Notes: generated from the sequence alone by a model not told the origin. A stretch of 64,000 bases of DNA from Macromonas nakdongensis (GCF_002837145.1 NZ_NWMV01000019.1:1-64000), one strand, 5' to 3'; shown: positions 33,501 through 35,141, numbered from the stretch's first letter. Numbers and translations: made by a program.

Positions 33501-34075
33501 CCGGTGCCGAACTGGGCCGCTACGAAGACGGTGTCATCACCATCGACGTGAACGCTGCCGGCCACGGCTGGTTCGTGGACCACACCCCGGGCGACGACCG
33601 TGAGTTCGGCACCGATGGCCAGGCCACCGAAGGCGCGGCGACCACGCGCATGGACCTGCTCTCGGTGCTGGCGCACGAGTTGGGCCACGGTCTGGGGCTG
33701 GACCACGAGGACGGTGGCTGGATGGACGACACCTTGGCCACCGGCTCGCGCACCATGCTGCTGGACGACGGCGCACCGGCCCCGGCAGCGGGGCAGCCGG
33801 CCATGGCCGCGGCCGTGTCCACCTTCGGCGCCCCGGTGTTCGACATGCCCCTGCCGCCCACGCCGGCTCCGGCGGCCGAGGCGGTGGGGCTGCGCATCCT
33901 GTGGGACCAGCAAGCGCCCTCGGCGCACGTGGTGCCGCCGGCCGCCCGGGCCGCCTGGGTCAGCGACTTTGTGCAACACCTGGGGCAGAGCGAGTCTGCT
34001 CGCAACCCCAACGCCAGCTTGCGGGTGCAGTTGCCCGTGACGGTGGAGGCCGCACCGTCGGCCCGCGTGCTCTGA
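3560..34075 (+). CDS. Giant LEPR-XLL / RTX repeat surface protein with C-terminal metzincin motif
   Basis: A single 30.5-kb open frame encoding 10,171 residues, around 1 MDa. Start ATG 3560 has GGAG six bases upstream; a GTG at 3500 is in frame but lies inside the proposed leader. Domains in order: Arg-rich cytoplasmic-type N-terminus without a Sec signal; LEPR-XLL segment VEPRLLLSAD (79-88); four to five modules of about 390 residues (about 650-2380); 53-63-residue repeats (about 2730-3540) interrupted by a TSP3-like calcium segment (3137-3154); HGxxxGD and EGFxxGQ repeat families (about 4210-8370); dockerin-like EF-hand loops (about 6882 and 6961); Calx-beta-like segments (about 7157-7550); RTX GGxGxD repeats (about 8490-9440); two concanavalin-like domains (about 9555-9910); metzincin motif HELGHGLGLDH (10039-10049). 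It is Gly/Ala/Asp/Thr rich, as expected for an extracellular calcium-stabilised adhesin or surface filament. Its promoter resembles that of the secretion cluster downstream. Confidence 0.9.
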   Translation: MENQGPSRRNGGPRTPSLLPLGFQPSQLWSKLQDTYSQWRDKRETAVHGADLTGQPPARVRARMKARARHGQGFGLEAVEPRLLLSADLSYTAVADSDLTLRFDDGTEMVQLVDSSSSFVYDDIALASIVGDDGRIDLTLDSDGHGVTLLLDTSLTDAVGVSGIKIVGGAGNDDLTVTGEGAAGKALTVEAEQITAMGSLSADSLTFTALAQSDGSVPLATDYLGLYLVADANASIDLSGATLDIVGAVVLTATTDVDVVANPATFGNGALALTGLAVLGSAEIKMHNTTLSAASLDADTVMDVTYQLATSGQTPTNDGEDAAVTIVYLETVSSVVVSGNASLQVDGAVGLNASTLANVAATADGGGADFGATMALTIVNLSTQAVVTGSAAITGRNNNDDPDSVTVAATLGSSMTSTATSTTGGATDGGGSNRSQQRLQDPNGDADTSDQVSTGDGGLNFAGALALSFYDSDTEARVDTGGNLRSANALAVHALATETVSTSANGTNTGDTADGVGVAVAFAKTDSHTRAVVGGSSLIHAAGGVDVDAELAGGDSFTVSAVSGAGDASELGVAGAVAIHVLDTAATAEVTGTTVLDAGTNLTVSASNTTHASTTAAPHDTGVVSENGIGASLAVAAIDNSSTARLANGATLSGAGDVTLSATGHYTLDTTATAGGGGSSVGIGGAFAITVASNTTQAYVGTGDLLDISGSLEALVQHHGATTTTADGDALGGDTAVGAAIALSFVDDVAEAYLARDVTAGGRVNLHVDADASVSTTATASAGGADAEEDSDNNGDSTDDTADKQLGKQVDLANDTSGKSNSTGQSASDGGGGSVGVAAALALNVSSASARALILGGSTVTAGDEVVLSSALDADAEAVADGAATTGEASDTAVGVAVAINVSNVENTALLGAGAFVASQGFGASATMKGGDTARHKTKAKATSGASAGETGVAGSFALNVSNQGSASGTRAAIDGSVEAGNGDVRIEAENLTENTVEATAAVTGDAATGVGVSLGIHVVDNVTEAQILGALTGGDDVTLVATGEHDTTTTASGGANPTAPDATGVGGSFAITVADNRTLAQLDGGDALDVGGSLTASAHHHGHTLTHADGDAAGSTAVGAAIALSFVDDVAEASTLRSITADGAVGFAAHADGSAEALATASVAGASSDEDEGGGTANEQLTKQKSTANDKAGPGAATTPTEASADDGSGGSVGVAAALALNVSSASAEALLSGPSVVVTADGGAVTLASSNNMDALASADGSPVELDPGADPGDPAATAVGAAVAINVADMRNVALVTSGVTVSGVGFSATATMKDVEGDELHRFGAMAKSGAAAGETGVAGSFALNIVNPASGSVTEAAVKTGASVDANFGSVTITAGNLSESEACAEASATAGKTGVGASIAIHVIDHVTEAQIESSATLSEGQNVTLSATGQHDNTTYAQGGAGGENATTAVGGSFALTIADQNTLASVGTGAGLDITGSFSATATHHGFTETEAEGKAEAADTAVGAAIALSFVDDSAKATVSRSITADGSVALTASTDGVTLAQATASAKGADKDEESAKAGGDSADQQVGKQTQVANSKNAGADKSAGANASANDGSGGSVGVGAAVALNIAKSTAEASILGGGTHIVADADDDATGGVTLLSSNNMDARAIADGQAVGGTVTTAVGIAVAVNVADMRNSAAVATGVEVDGHGFSARALMKTVNGDSTHRYEAKATSGAGGADTETGVAGSFALNIVNPAAASVTEAAIRSGADVDARAGDVVIRAESTTDSKVRAEAATTGGSDATGVGASIAVHVVDNDVRARIESGGVLRGGDDLTLSATGHHTTTTYAAGGASGGGTSVGGSFAITVADGNHTDASVGTSGTALDITGNYSASATHTGVTNTTAKGNATGNTAIGAAIALNIVDDQGAATLNRNLTADGDVLLQAVVGGASFAKAESSAAGAKKDDGGNSKADGQISQQKSLADQKNGAGSNVNTGPSASTNTSGTGGGEQQVSVAASLGLNVAEATARTAVLAGRTVIAGDGVGAGDVALRSSNHMDARADADGSAKATSSDGSTAVGVAVAINVAELVNEALVGNGATVRADGLALEATMRPTGNASHDFEATTQSGSSGAETGVAGSVSINVAITSTRAVFGDGGTATAVLGGNGDLSLQAISHHSDTVLATSSATSAGSDSLGAGVSVGVNVGIHDTIAETTHGSSVTTGLGQTLDDVTVKADSSNTVKTDSKAGAGGSTAVGGAISVTYSENLTRAQLGSSAGVLAVDGDIDILAFHVSSLASTADGEAAGGETGVGASVAVNIGTHDTSALLARSISGTPDTLDVQTRSLLSSTIDTTASAKGGSSSQGKSDEQTTNQGNLARSKAGAAADKAPTQSGEGAMNSANTQTSGQGGQTVNSSGSGGSSGTSVAATVGVNFIGGIAQAQIADGVSVAASGAVRVETEHRITAHVDSDSTATNTSSDTGVAAAVAVNVVVVDAIAAIGNNADVQGSGVAVRAHMPGSDQNSYRVRALSGAVGKDTAVGGSIGVNYVDTLAQASVGDDSTVTGTSGDVRVEATNRNGLQNVTGGAAFSTNGTGVGIAVAVNVANGLEARATVGDRSTLDAGGEVSVKADLTLLPQKLDVSELGPLSGVDIDLTSFAAGLAGSGGSNVAVGGSASVNVFFITTEAQVGHDSLLRGDAGVTVSAMDELRVVSAAGSIGASMNGGGVGLGFDVGVITRDTLATVGARSDLESDDGEITVTADSSDIVTSIAATVGLSSGSAGVAGSVGVLVLLTQTQATLASGNALDRSRLVAGGDVTVSAEGTLDAFMLAGSAAFSASSAGVGVATIVLVHEDDVVASIGDYAQVDTNGANGLSVSATSSEAVATIAAAGAGSASSAAVAGSVAVTVLTETTRATIGADGVITAEVDGGTLNPGLDVYAESHSELLTIAGSLAVSGGSAGVGAGVNVATLTKTTEALVGAGTEVDADGNVVVEADSREDVGSFSVAAGVGSSAGITVTADVFVLTPTTRAAIGANADIDTDASVLVQSNDETELDLIVGGVAIGGSAGVGVAAGVVVVDKTNEALIGNNAQVTGRGADVVQARVGLASESYVADAPSDYETQSAAGARPTKDQLEGGAPSGMNQFNDLDQDGADDGADQKDPGLSGRREYNATKSAVRGVAVSANSEGDIATVAVSVGGGGSVGVAVGAAVNVVDVKTTAAIGSDARINQNGTGAAGQSVAVHAASDFNHVGVGAGVAIAGSGAGAPGVDVSVLDIETSASIGDRALVDAADDVLVSAHASEKVLIVSAGLAFSGTVSLAGGVSVLSLEDTTTASIGADAVVEAGGDVAVVANDDTRLTVISGAVAVGVGGAGAAGSVGVTSLLKDTTASIGDRAQIDARGQGVSGIDDVLDGSVGSSGLGSGDGRHGVVVQATSSEAVTHIAVAGGVGLYAGIAGGVTVTLIDSDTIARIGDSAQVNQGSANYLNPGNTVGTDQGVYVNAGNRTDITSFAGALGVGFVGLAGAVDFGSIQNDAVAQVGNNAKVKARGDVEVHAVADRSLTGYTFSGAGGVVGLGASVSVWSVGENFSAQYEDSEKGSQDSANALEGEGGSSAVSDAGSQAEGGVSSLTNELGGFGAGANDKTADSRVQAGMQGINTRVTGRQFSQSDLTNGLNAAISDDRGTTASVGEGAEVRAGDDIAITANEHMEVDLLLGNLGVGLVGAGASVAVLNVSGQVNAKAHGKLRAEDSITVDANFQQDVNVLSVALQGGFVGLGASVVVVNDTSAVRTLVGDNGAGTAAALDSAQTVVLSAQADQDFQVSSTGVQVGAVAAGASFTKVTVGDTSDSTKEAKVAIADNAQIGQVDAIGSLTLSSQSTVDANADTFALAGGAIAATINFAFVEINTDTEVSMGHSVTVDATGALSLTNETSHRGETDVFALSVGLGVVGTSFADTRVNSTLNTSIGNSPDIQAASLTMRSRHNVTDSGRGAYATAEAAGGGLFSGQGAVPEARSNASATTRVGTGGNIALSGDLSVVGNVANYAKADTDVFSFGGAAIGVTQTVAQANGGATTEFGAKISAAQDVEVQAIGTSDARATSEAAAGGVLVGVSINDAKATASPTVSASILPNTSIDGVRHITVRAVGDGEADARVEGVAIGGLLGAGSSDSTATASPTVNALIGAGARISATGLVSVVALGGPQDGEGSGFIIRSASADDESLQVLGHGLSTGQVVEYLVSNGTTDQEIGGLDQFLPNAVVIEIPIVGDVVVNVHRQYGVINVTDDQGNVNGDRIYLGATFDTANVDSDTEIITFVAPHNFLAGDQVRYYPGDNQALANFGLQEGKLYFVQRIDDTRIRLVYGDYATQVERDAARARALNPDAYYKAFDALSSVNGGANTIAITGHGFETGDLVIYDAPDPITFATGQVDASVTYVDSQLKLVFQDNNTIVFLDDEGNLYEHGFTDNELVVYRAVDAGGDPAQASALTGLVNGETYRVRTLGDYAIQLVRSERIVLNDVDFFLDNGTQKFLRNDGGSFITDGFTATEDVSLYFDPLDALLGKWDITGVSSSALTVASSPNFQATRIADNSFTFTAQNGSDLATIVWSEGNFANEGFAALQTIDVTRGAVTTQYTIAAVSGNQISLVDGSVLAAGSGSAVIDRGNLSQIAFDQDAIAIGRPQDSVPDIDNPGAFVLRESNDTHTLIREKDLPLSGLQDQNSYYVEKINNDTIRLYHDAERTLVANIEPVSDPDGTRTLNSHRLAEFAVDLDAIEYITDGVQINALADTITFLNGGHSYSSGDTLRYRAGVGIAAASEGDDAGTLYYVRVLDASTIQLVDSLAKATNPTASLDTFTPADINDTTNVITQVGHGLSSGDAVTYIAPAPATVGMAGVSEVSDSITFATAHGFSSGDKVLYTVKDFVNPDPRANDPDHPDFTGLFNDGELTAIGGLVHNSVYRVKVVSPTSIQLKVNDVVTTDFWFVSDNGVQKLVRSDQKNWADNGFAATQVIQITGAPGYNGSYTIGAVSGDTLTLTGGPDVQNQRITDEFQYIRGANPGDKDQIVWIGGSGWAAEGFAVGQQIHVGAAGLNSTGSGEFYTIDAISGNTLTLTASQRLYSVASDLSSVTRGTVNATVDVPAVIQLARQYYDAPANTILDPDTHAFVRLQDVAIGGLTSNATYYVDVIDADHFRLKLSPSAAGTLNLAPRATDPSLPFANHFIGQLAVDLVANQATASVQQLRIDIAASFTYVDGTNPVHSLTGPEGVSLSELVPNAGDGITTAYAKGSGGGFVGSSANEAKVTSNPTVSAVVAAAQLTTSGSVVVGSLAETHTTAFAVNGTGGFVAVGSANADSDQYLQSTASIADNASVVALGNVTVEADVVARSASTSRSSAGGFVGTVYPNTDYAESGGIDQDTNDLKFAAVARIGQNAVVRAINGLARVDANASVSITGKSTGSGIGFGGDASADVQIDVASSKSEVVIGQNAILEGNQVLLSATMDKFYARVEADGRGAGFYGEGTAYAALYADIDLTIDLKAGAQVTGWEGVDFITRFDNVDTLTKTFSRSTGLFGYVDSTTRADIRLDSAVLGAGGALVTAGPRPRSGEVSGDPMGHPTGTGIPTGNEEHLAFYVSTDNGSISNEVRASTSKRSLALGGSSKSPNPDTVTDQIDFDSNVLILSGRSPELLVKELSIAEDGKILTAVEVTVNDSAGGGASAEGEGQNVDSDTIVVNDITNPGPGDVVFVSAAIAGAGGTWTFRETLSRVKITNRSDKDIVINRIDVTGGDQALVWFDPQATAVGGTPGAMSFNIVQDVSPTVIEILNLGPDADGDGSDVYLNGTINNPIGTTSIVNTVGSVYGTGNRDSNSLVRTNILKIDARDNVGTVTLGSESIPGYSADRVNVDIVDAAGLPQGANFRTNLVNSTTHQIVLGQSNPFVTGQLVQYVKTSGADITGLTSGGYYYTVVSDDGLSVGLAETLGGEVIEIGAAGSPTDTHTLTAKEQFTVDAGDNVGMDLRALQRMDGANYIVDIDRVSAGNDIDLLLQSSLNQTGGGLYGGILVKWDNEPGGETHYTFFDQNDGAQQPRDRGVYANSSSNIASTYDFRGRNPLSTPVKGAYELAGLQAGNNVKVVAVENANSTANRTVNVLGITELDVTGSQTGTGHITVLTNGWVALTEKTDDLRVESITSNFSDVLLYSPQRIIDATGDSNATSDVAGRNITMVAASSFVNPDASEVPGEVLDPTRTVGAGNPLGGIGRSDNFLEINVAKVDNATGVLRAYDMASAAQTQGIFIDEMSGNLYLHTVKTSDDVSLRTTGGSILDAKVLDDVDGDANVLAQSVDLDANGGSIGQVGNDVEIDSRRASTDHGDPLAQPPVSDYLPNLDDWLESDDDDVGLEATGGIYLTEVDDELRLVLAHSYSGNIRLTVREADGVEGDTSVDENLYLIDHGQARFAEDDTTASNAGGNQPDAQRNVPHGQIFAEQGSVELRVGDNVFTDENAEILAAQGIVIRGDHIDNDANFGTHMILRGRLIAGAVVTTLGSEGIGSPEGTATPSLASPLHLTQIFGNADEDFFQFGDPTGIEGGASQGDAGYIFIGSKTRVYGSADATVDPEVRDGDNLVTDPGDHGNDGEDSFSVFYLQDAATRTSPETAGVVAEHTLTLDGQAGSDSYFIHTTGSNGVDNRNYIINLLDHGHEDDGVDEAFIYGFDSDVNGLDGLGNKPGDDIFLLRAGQYIPGEPDADRPGYVAMLHGQVSTYEDVIVGNESSTEVQRINYDTGLNGRLVVEGRGGNDAFYSDDATVTTTLDGGEGFDTFQVGQIFGSNRNEADGNLLPEDVFANLVATTRGWLSAGATAPMVALGGSGNDEFRVYSNQSALRLEGDDDNDLFIVRAFALAATVDFDWNNDGKMNQADLDDGVAVLKALDEIWRDDETQTVVEVVAQLPPSLVGTFIPLADYKTALAAKLNALPLPVGSQSPFDVNRDLTINYVDLNLTQGNVSDDTIVLDEDGVATPQIGRGFSVAQAPDIRTGGGADEVRYNVNAPVSVDGGTGFDKLVILGTEFADDIVITKNGIYGAGLSVKYTTIEVVEVDGLEGDDEFFVQSTEFGVAYRVIGGLGSDTINVAGDVTEDIVTRELEGASGTVDHLVTSDDFLYNGIVIDGIDYNVPVTGEGLVVINEETGGATDGRTVVAERTDDQAGVFDFYTVRLAEALTGDQVVYVTVSASRSNQEERDGYDLNPDPLVDGEGDSIWLGQYDPSGLLSADGADVVRGDFQRTIYVDGVATKVANRAIVLRFDASNWDDEQSVFVYAPDDPRSEGDRVVVIQHSVISNDERYDAIDVRNVEATVIDNDTPGVQITEINPNNPAEVDGRTLVIEGNGTTELQDAFLVQLSRAPELGDTIVIRIDFGAGDDAAIALSDGGSGRFNASTRTISFDSTNWNDAVRVNVQALDDFVAEDPETAVLKFVLDNDVYNEDDELIYDGQNDDADGDYVIPNLRSGTGILDVEVIDNETEGAVVLESGGSTLVINDDPDEAGDQSQDDTYTIRLTRPVEDGKTVDVAILTDGLADVADILDGNGVSLSPTYQTIGAIRPSERFAGSIVFENVGGFGTLTRGTGADLGSFIEEGWQVGDQIRIGGAGVAYNGDYVVTAVTDDSITLSAALSVGTETEVQDTVSLSVLAPEGVWKGQVEVEENEYDEFLGVQVDRLFRTSATGDVQGWLAEGFLEGQRVRVFELDNNGERTGNHADFKIAIIRGDNDTKDDRLQFTLENGGALPGWLTGTLDVEVNRIAKIITFNSIESDPSAWHQQHTVVLEADPYFEVPTVREGVKAFPVSGHYLANLRGPLAVEGGPTGADRSLTNGVKLPGEADGFLIAIGTQAPESQQIDVLNIFNDTSKANGTGVMTQTTLTGFNMADELDFSELVYGVSQEDADTFGESLVVPGGISFGKVNFGAGGFDTNLQQSTIEVVNLMLGEGNDQLTINSTLQPAPFVQAQNVFTFQAAPYVAKPGAPEVGDGTIRRDGFDWKAQGFLVGQLIEIDDPAYAGMQWRVVAIEDAIEYFEADGVTPIINPDTGLPYRDPNDNSILVVENANGVDLPALTGEHKIIAIDRLVMLLGEEVDVAGSATGGTLTKSGSTWESEGFLEGHLVTLRSNGGDQQYRVLSFTEDGLGMVLEGLAMTSGTVTYNAIFVQGPHGGLTVTHGGGNRWIETNGSFDVGTTTQVNGSSTGAVSLTRTDGRSFTEDRYQVGQYLQLGDGPHTYRIAEIRNAQWVANDGDQPFAAWGTASMLVLVPTQGDPLATGDDVALHIHVTEALRTEVSEQVTVQLTDFNADPLIDDLHTTVTRSGGTWEAEGFYVGQVIYIEGYAGGFTITGFRDSGTTAVLGNAALSDCGCHGPTDLTIFGYDITRDGSKRVGGDHFIVNGGAGPDSPLVIYGDTSQDGVWYSGRPQDRLGLEFGEKPFDPFPQLPDEDNEDDEWIFPVANPYKLAGHDVIDASALFNNGATVGITAYGGAGNDFIIGSQNGDHLAGGSGDDTILGQLGTDHIYGDSGVNVNILTRALQITTVDNSPGPSVDKNIAKADSTFKPVASPVRDDLQAGRDTLDGNGSGNADVQNIVFGDHGEVVQAVEDPNLPPVLLQKIQTTELASIIAINSVELQNGGDDTVFGTDTDDILIGGAGHDMIDGRQGDDLIFGDNVRLTRMGGAYDNSLIDDIASLRFQTLYGSLLYSRTDRQAESMAGGYVPPGGTDVGITQYTSGVLLTDGIARAYRDPNGPQWWAEYKIDYADLHTFSMDQGDTGVGSFGNDYIAGGAGHDQIFGQLGHDVIQGDGSIASAVAATAHVGAARAGGDANDPIGALKVVASFDNPQTSTNGQNHDGQDYIEGGGGCDVIFGNLGQDDLVGGSSSFFSLTSADSRPDDDDIIFGGSGTQISRNNAKNADGSLSDTLAESSRHAEDADTIVGDNGNIVRIVGINGVDVNPRPDLSPLAQNYVTFNYDVYAGQKIVVRGVSLLDYTPGGPDFVPADFYLPTGEPGEVLPNDTMRKEFGLYARHDIGGHDEVHGETGDDTIYLGGGADIAFGDAEDDDIVGGWGADFISGGTGEDGVIGDDGRIFTSRNTALTNKAESLFGVEALLASDPDTRTSQGNVLNEFIYTPGQVQTETINIGGELKKSVDLTTYLLVPQGELGTSDPLTVQLDAPLFADDIIFGGLGDDFLHGGAGNDAISGAEALTVSYTVRFGDGVNTGQLEQQATPVAGLVRIDYTRPWNPGNILYFGDDTNPWNSPKPIVPRLGEFFLYDEYDPRRTILFHPDGTVWDENNPLPQGGQLTDLRQYFLNFAEDEGVKIGGYTQFNPNGTPVTTSWQLRESDGKDAIFGDLGNDWIVGGTGRDHLYGGWGNDLLNADDVMGGRNVFVDANGVRTYSKTYDTSKALNDVPDSHVAYEDRAFGGAGLDVLVGNTGGDRLIDWVGEFNSYIVPFAPFGIATVSRQVPPQLFDFLYAQAHSDGADITRTADTGESNGTDRYSNVNKLMGGVNSEIGLITQQDHGYWQDQTGGPTDPQPGNIPGGRRDVLRTSDFNDGTTGGFAPDSGTFSVSSGKLKASAANGSDQAVAVYYLDSYLPTYYEISAVITADKPTGTWKANAYVIFDYQSPTDFKYAGINISTNKIEMGYRDASGWHQVVQSNKPVQLKPGTNYQMLVAVNGTNVTVSVAGVNWFTYTFAPRIVDGEAVPLNQGMVGFALDGAKGTVDNFTVQVLPPDLSLDYVNTFTGSTSPQIFEPATGTWSLVSDRYNGTAATGSTALSLADLGQPLSVDAYLELEAKVRTGAIGGIAFDVYGNNDFKFVALDDANDRVIVGHVSPEDGLRIDKTYARTLSAGTDYALKLVFNGASASIYVGGAFVGTHSFNSALVDGQFGLMVQNGSASFDDFRVRTNDPAFEGYVPGASLVSAQGEAEHAKGQRVTQEQAEALLQEALRRLSLTEDPALLAALADVTVRIDDLAGAELGRYEDGVITIDVNAAGHGWFVDHTPGDDREFGTDGQATEGAATTRMDLLSVLAHELGHGLGLDHEDGGWMDDTLATGSRTMLLDDGAPAPAAGQPAMAAAVSTFGAPVFDMPLPPTPAPAAEAVGLRILWDQQAPSAHVVPPAARAAWVSDFVQHLGQSESARNPNASLRVQLPVTVEAAPSARVL
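3797..3826 (+). other. LEPR-XLL segment coding region
   Basis: Encodes VEPRLLLSAD (residues 79-88) and flanks. LEPR-XLL is a short named signature near the N-terminus of very long repetitive bacterial proteins. Here it follows about 78 residues rich in Arg and Lys and precedes the first beta-rich repeat. It is not hydrophobic enough for a membrane helix, and its function is not established; a sorting or processing signal is plausible. Confidence 0.75.
5500..10700 (+). repeat. Tandem modules of about 1.17 kb within the giant gene
   Basis: Landmarks recur at near-constant spacing. An IALSFVDD-type segment occurs near 5787, 6931, 8103 and 9289 (IALNIVDD in the last). A GGSVGVAAALALNV-type segment occurs near 6055, 7196, 8383 and 9571. 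Between them sits a charged, Gln/Lys-containing linker (KQLGKQVDLAND, EQLTKQKSTAND, QQVGKQTQVANS, GQISQQKSLADQ, EQTTNQGNLARS) near 5969, 7098, 8281, 9455 and 10640. Spacing is about 1130-1190 bases, roughly 390 residues per module. The pattern suggests a duplicated beta-solenoid unit with a protruding hydrophilic loop. Confidence 0.8.
11740..14170 (+). repeat. Array of 53-63-residue repeats within the giant gene
   Basis: At least a dozen copies of a unit starting with a motif like A-x-[IV]-G-x-x-A-x-[VI] (ATVGARSDL, ASIGDYAQV, ATIGADGVI, AAIGANADI, ALIGNNAQV, AAIGSDARI, ASIGDRALV, ASIGADAVV, ASIGDRAQI, ARIGDSAQV, AQVGNNAKV). Most are spaced 159-189 bases apart, with two longer intervals near the end of the array. 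Each unit alternates short beta strands rich in Val/Ala/Gly. The array is interrupted near 12830-13060 by a longer acidic segment that contains a TSP3-like calcium motif. Confidence 0.75.
16180..21400 (+). repeat. HGxxxGD-type repeats within the giant gene
   Basis: Recurring motif of the form H-G/N-[LF]-x-[ST/A]-G-[DQ]-x-V-x-Y, for example HGLSTGQVVEY, HNFLAGDQVRYY, HGFETGDLVIYD, HSYSSGDTLRYR, HGLSSGDAVTYI and HGFSSGDKVLYT, with a late relative FVTGQLVQYV near 21320. Each is followed by a strand pair ending in a pattern like YYVxxIxxxxIxL. The regular strand pattern suggests small beta-barrel or Ig-like units. No enzymatic motif is visible. Confidence 0.65.
29035..31890 (+). repeat. RTX calcium-binding repeat block of the giant gene
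   Basis: Many GGxGxDxUx nonapeptides in several clusters, for example GGAGNDFII, GGSGDDTIL, GGAGHDMID, GGAGHDQIF, GGGADIAFG, GGTGEDGVI, GGLGDDFLH, GGAGNDAIS and GGWGNDLLN. They are separated by longer non-repeat inserts. RTX repeats fold into a parallel beta roll on binding calcium after export, so the C-terminal fifth of the protein should fold only outside the cell. This is the usual hallmark of non-Sec type I substrates, yet no type I ABC exporter is present in the window. Confidence 0.9.
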
Positions 34076-34092
34076 ACCGGGCGCAGGGCTTG

Positions 34093-34140
34093 CGGCCCGT
34101 GTGCTGCCCCGCAGGGGGCGGTGCACGGGCCGTTTGTTTT
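34093..34140 (+). terminator. Rho-independent terminator after the giant gene
   Basis: Stem CGGCCCGTG (34093-34101) pairs with CACGGGCCG (34124-34132), with an inner GCCCC/GGGGC stem, followed by TTTGTTTT. It lies 18 bases after the stop codon. It separates the giant transcript from the secretion cluster, which then begins from its own promoter. Confidence 0.85.
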
Positions 34141-34143
34141 GCG

Positions 34144-34183
34144 CATTTCTAGGTCATATCTACGTTGCGCCCTCTTAGCATGG
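34144..34183 (+). promoter_or_regulatory. SARP-type promoter of the secretion cluster
   Basis: Direct repeats CTAGGTC (34149-34155) and CTACGTT (34160-34166) are 11 bp apart, with a 9-base gap before TAGCAT (34176-34181). Geometry is identical to the giant-gene promoter and 30 of 40 positions match. It follows the giant-gene terminator immediately. The leader to the ATG at 34253 would be about 65 bases. Likely driven by the SARP/BTAD regulator encoded at 2357-3397 (inference). Confidence 0.7.
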
Positions 34184-34252
34184 TTCAGACGGGAGGACTC
34201 GTCAGCGAAGTCAGCCTGCCATGTGTCCGCAACAACCCAGGAAAGGTTCGTC

Positions 34253-35056
34253 ATGAGCACGCAAATGTTGATCTATGAAACCGCATTTCCCGTGTCGGCC
34301 CGTCGCCACGCCAATTGGTGTGTGGAGGCCGGGGGCGACTACGCCTTCAGTCGCAAGGTGAATTCGGTGCCCCTGATGGCGGTGGAATTCCCACCCGCGG
34401 CCAGCGAGTACGCGATTGTTTTCGCTGGCGCTGGCGAGAGCATCATGCCGGTCGTCATCCTGGGCATGCGCGGCAACGAAAATGTTTACCTCGATGCCGA
34501 GGGCGGCTGGAAGGGCAAATACATCCCCGCCTTCATCCGCCGCTACCCCTTCATTTTTTCCAGCGACAGCGACGGCAAGACCCTGACGCTGTGCATCGAT
34601 GAAGCCTTCAAAGGCTTCAATCAGGCCGGGCGGGGCGAACGCCTGTTCAACGAGGAGGGCCAGCCGACCCCCTACGTCGACAACGTCCTCAAATTCCTGC
34701 AGAACTACCAGGTGCAGTTCCAGCGCACCCAGGCCTTCTGCCGCAAGCTCAAGGAATTGGATCTGCTCGAGTCCATGCAAGCTTCTGTCACCCTGCCTGG
34801 AGGGGAGAAACTCGCCCTCACCGGGTTCATGGCCGTCGATCGCAAGCGCCTCAAGGCCTTGTCGGGCGAGGCCCTGAGCGACTTGGTGCGCACCGACGAG
34901 ATGGAGTTGATCTACCTCCACCTGGAGTCCATCCGCAACTTTTCCAGCGTGCGCGAACGGTTGGTGGTCATCCCAGGGGGCAACGCCGACACGGCGCCTG
35001 CGGCGAGTGCGGAGGTGGCCGCTGCAAAAAAGTCCGGGCAGCAGGCCGCGGCCTGA
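34253..35056 (+). CDS. SapC-family protein
   Basis: A 267-residue protein of the SapC family (named after the surface-layer export cluster of Campylobacter fetus). Typical features are the N-terminal Y-E-T-A-F-P-V segment, ANWCVEAGGDYAFSRKVNSVPL, the central GGWKGKYIPAFIRRYPFIF and the acidic LNxEGxPT-like region. The C-terminal 25 residues are Ala/Lys rich and probably disordered. No signal peptide or membrane helix is visible, so it should be cytoplasmic. Start ATG 34253 follows an AGGAAAGG ribosome binding site; the frame is open further upstream but without a better start. The biochemical role of SapC is unknown; its position as first gene of an export cluster suggests a chaperone or substrate-handling function. 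It has its own SARP-type promoter. The next gene starts 85 bases later, and a GC-rich hairpin in the gap may modulate read-through. Confidence 0.85.
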   Translation: MSTQMLIYETAFPVSARRHANWCVEAGGDYAFSRKVNSVPLMAVEFPPAASEYAIVFAGAGESIMPVVILGMRGNENVYLDAEGGWKGKYIPAFIRRYPFIFSSDSDGKTLTLCIDEAFKGFNQAGRGERLFNEEGQPTPYVDNVLKFLQNYQVQFQRTQAFCRKLKELDLLESMQASVTLPGGEKLALTGFMAVDRKRLKALSGEALSDLVRTDEMELIYLHLESIRNFSSVRERLVVIPGGNADTAPAASAEVAAAKKSGQQAAA

Positions 35057-35141
35057 ACGGCCACGCCCAACCCGTGCGCCGCGGACCCGCCTGAGGCGGC
35101 GGGCGCGACGCAGCTCCAGGCTTTTTTGCGCCTAGCTGCCG

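Noticed and set aside
35060-35141. Third SARP-type promoter before the GAF-HlyD gene, suggested by TTGCGCC and TAGC
   Set aside because: The heptamer repeats are missing and the spacing does not fit the other two promoters.
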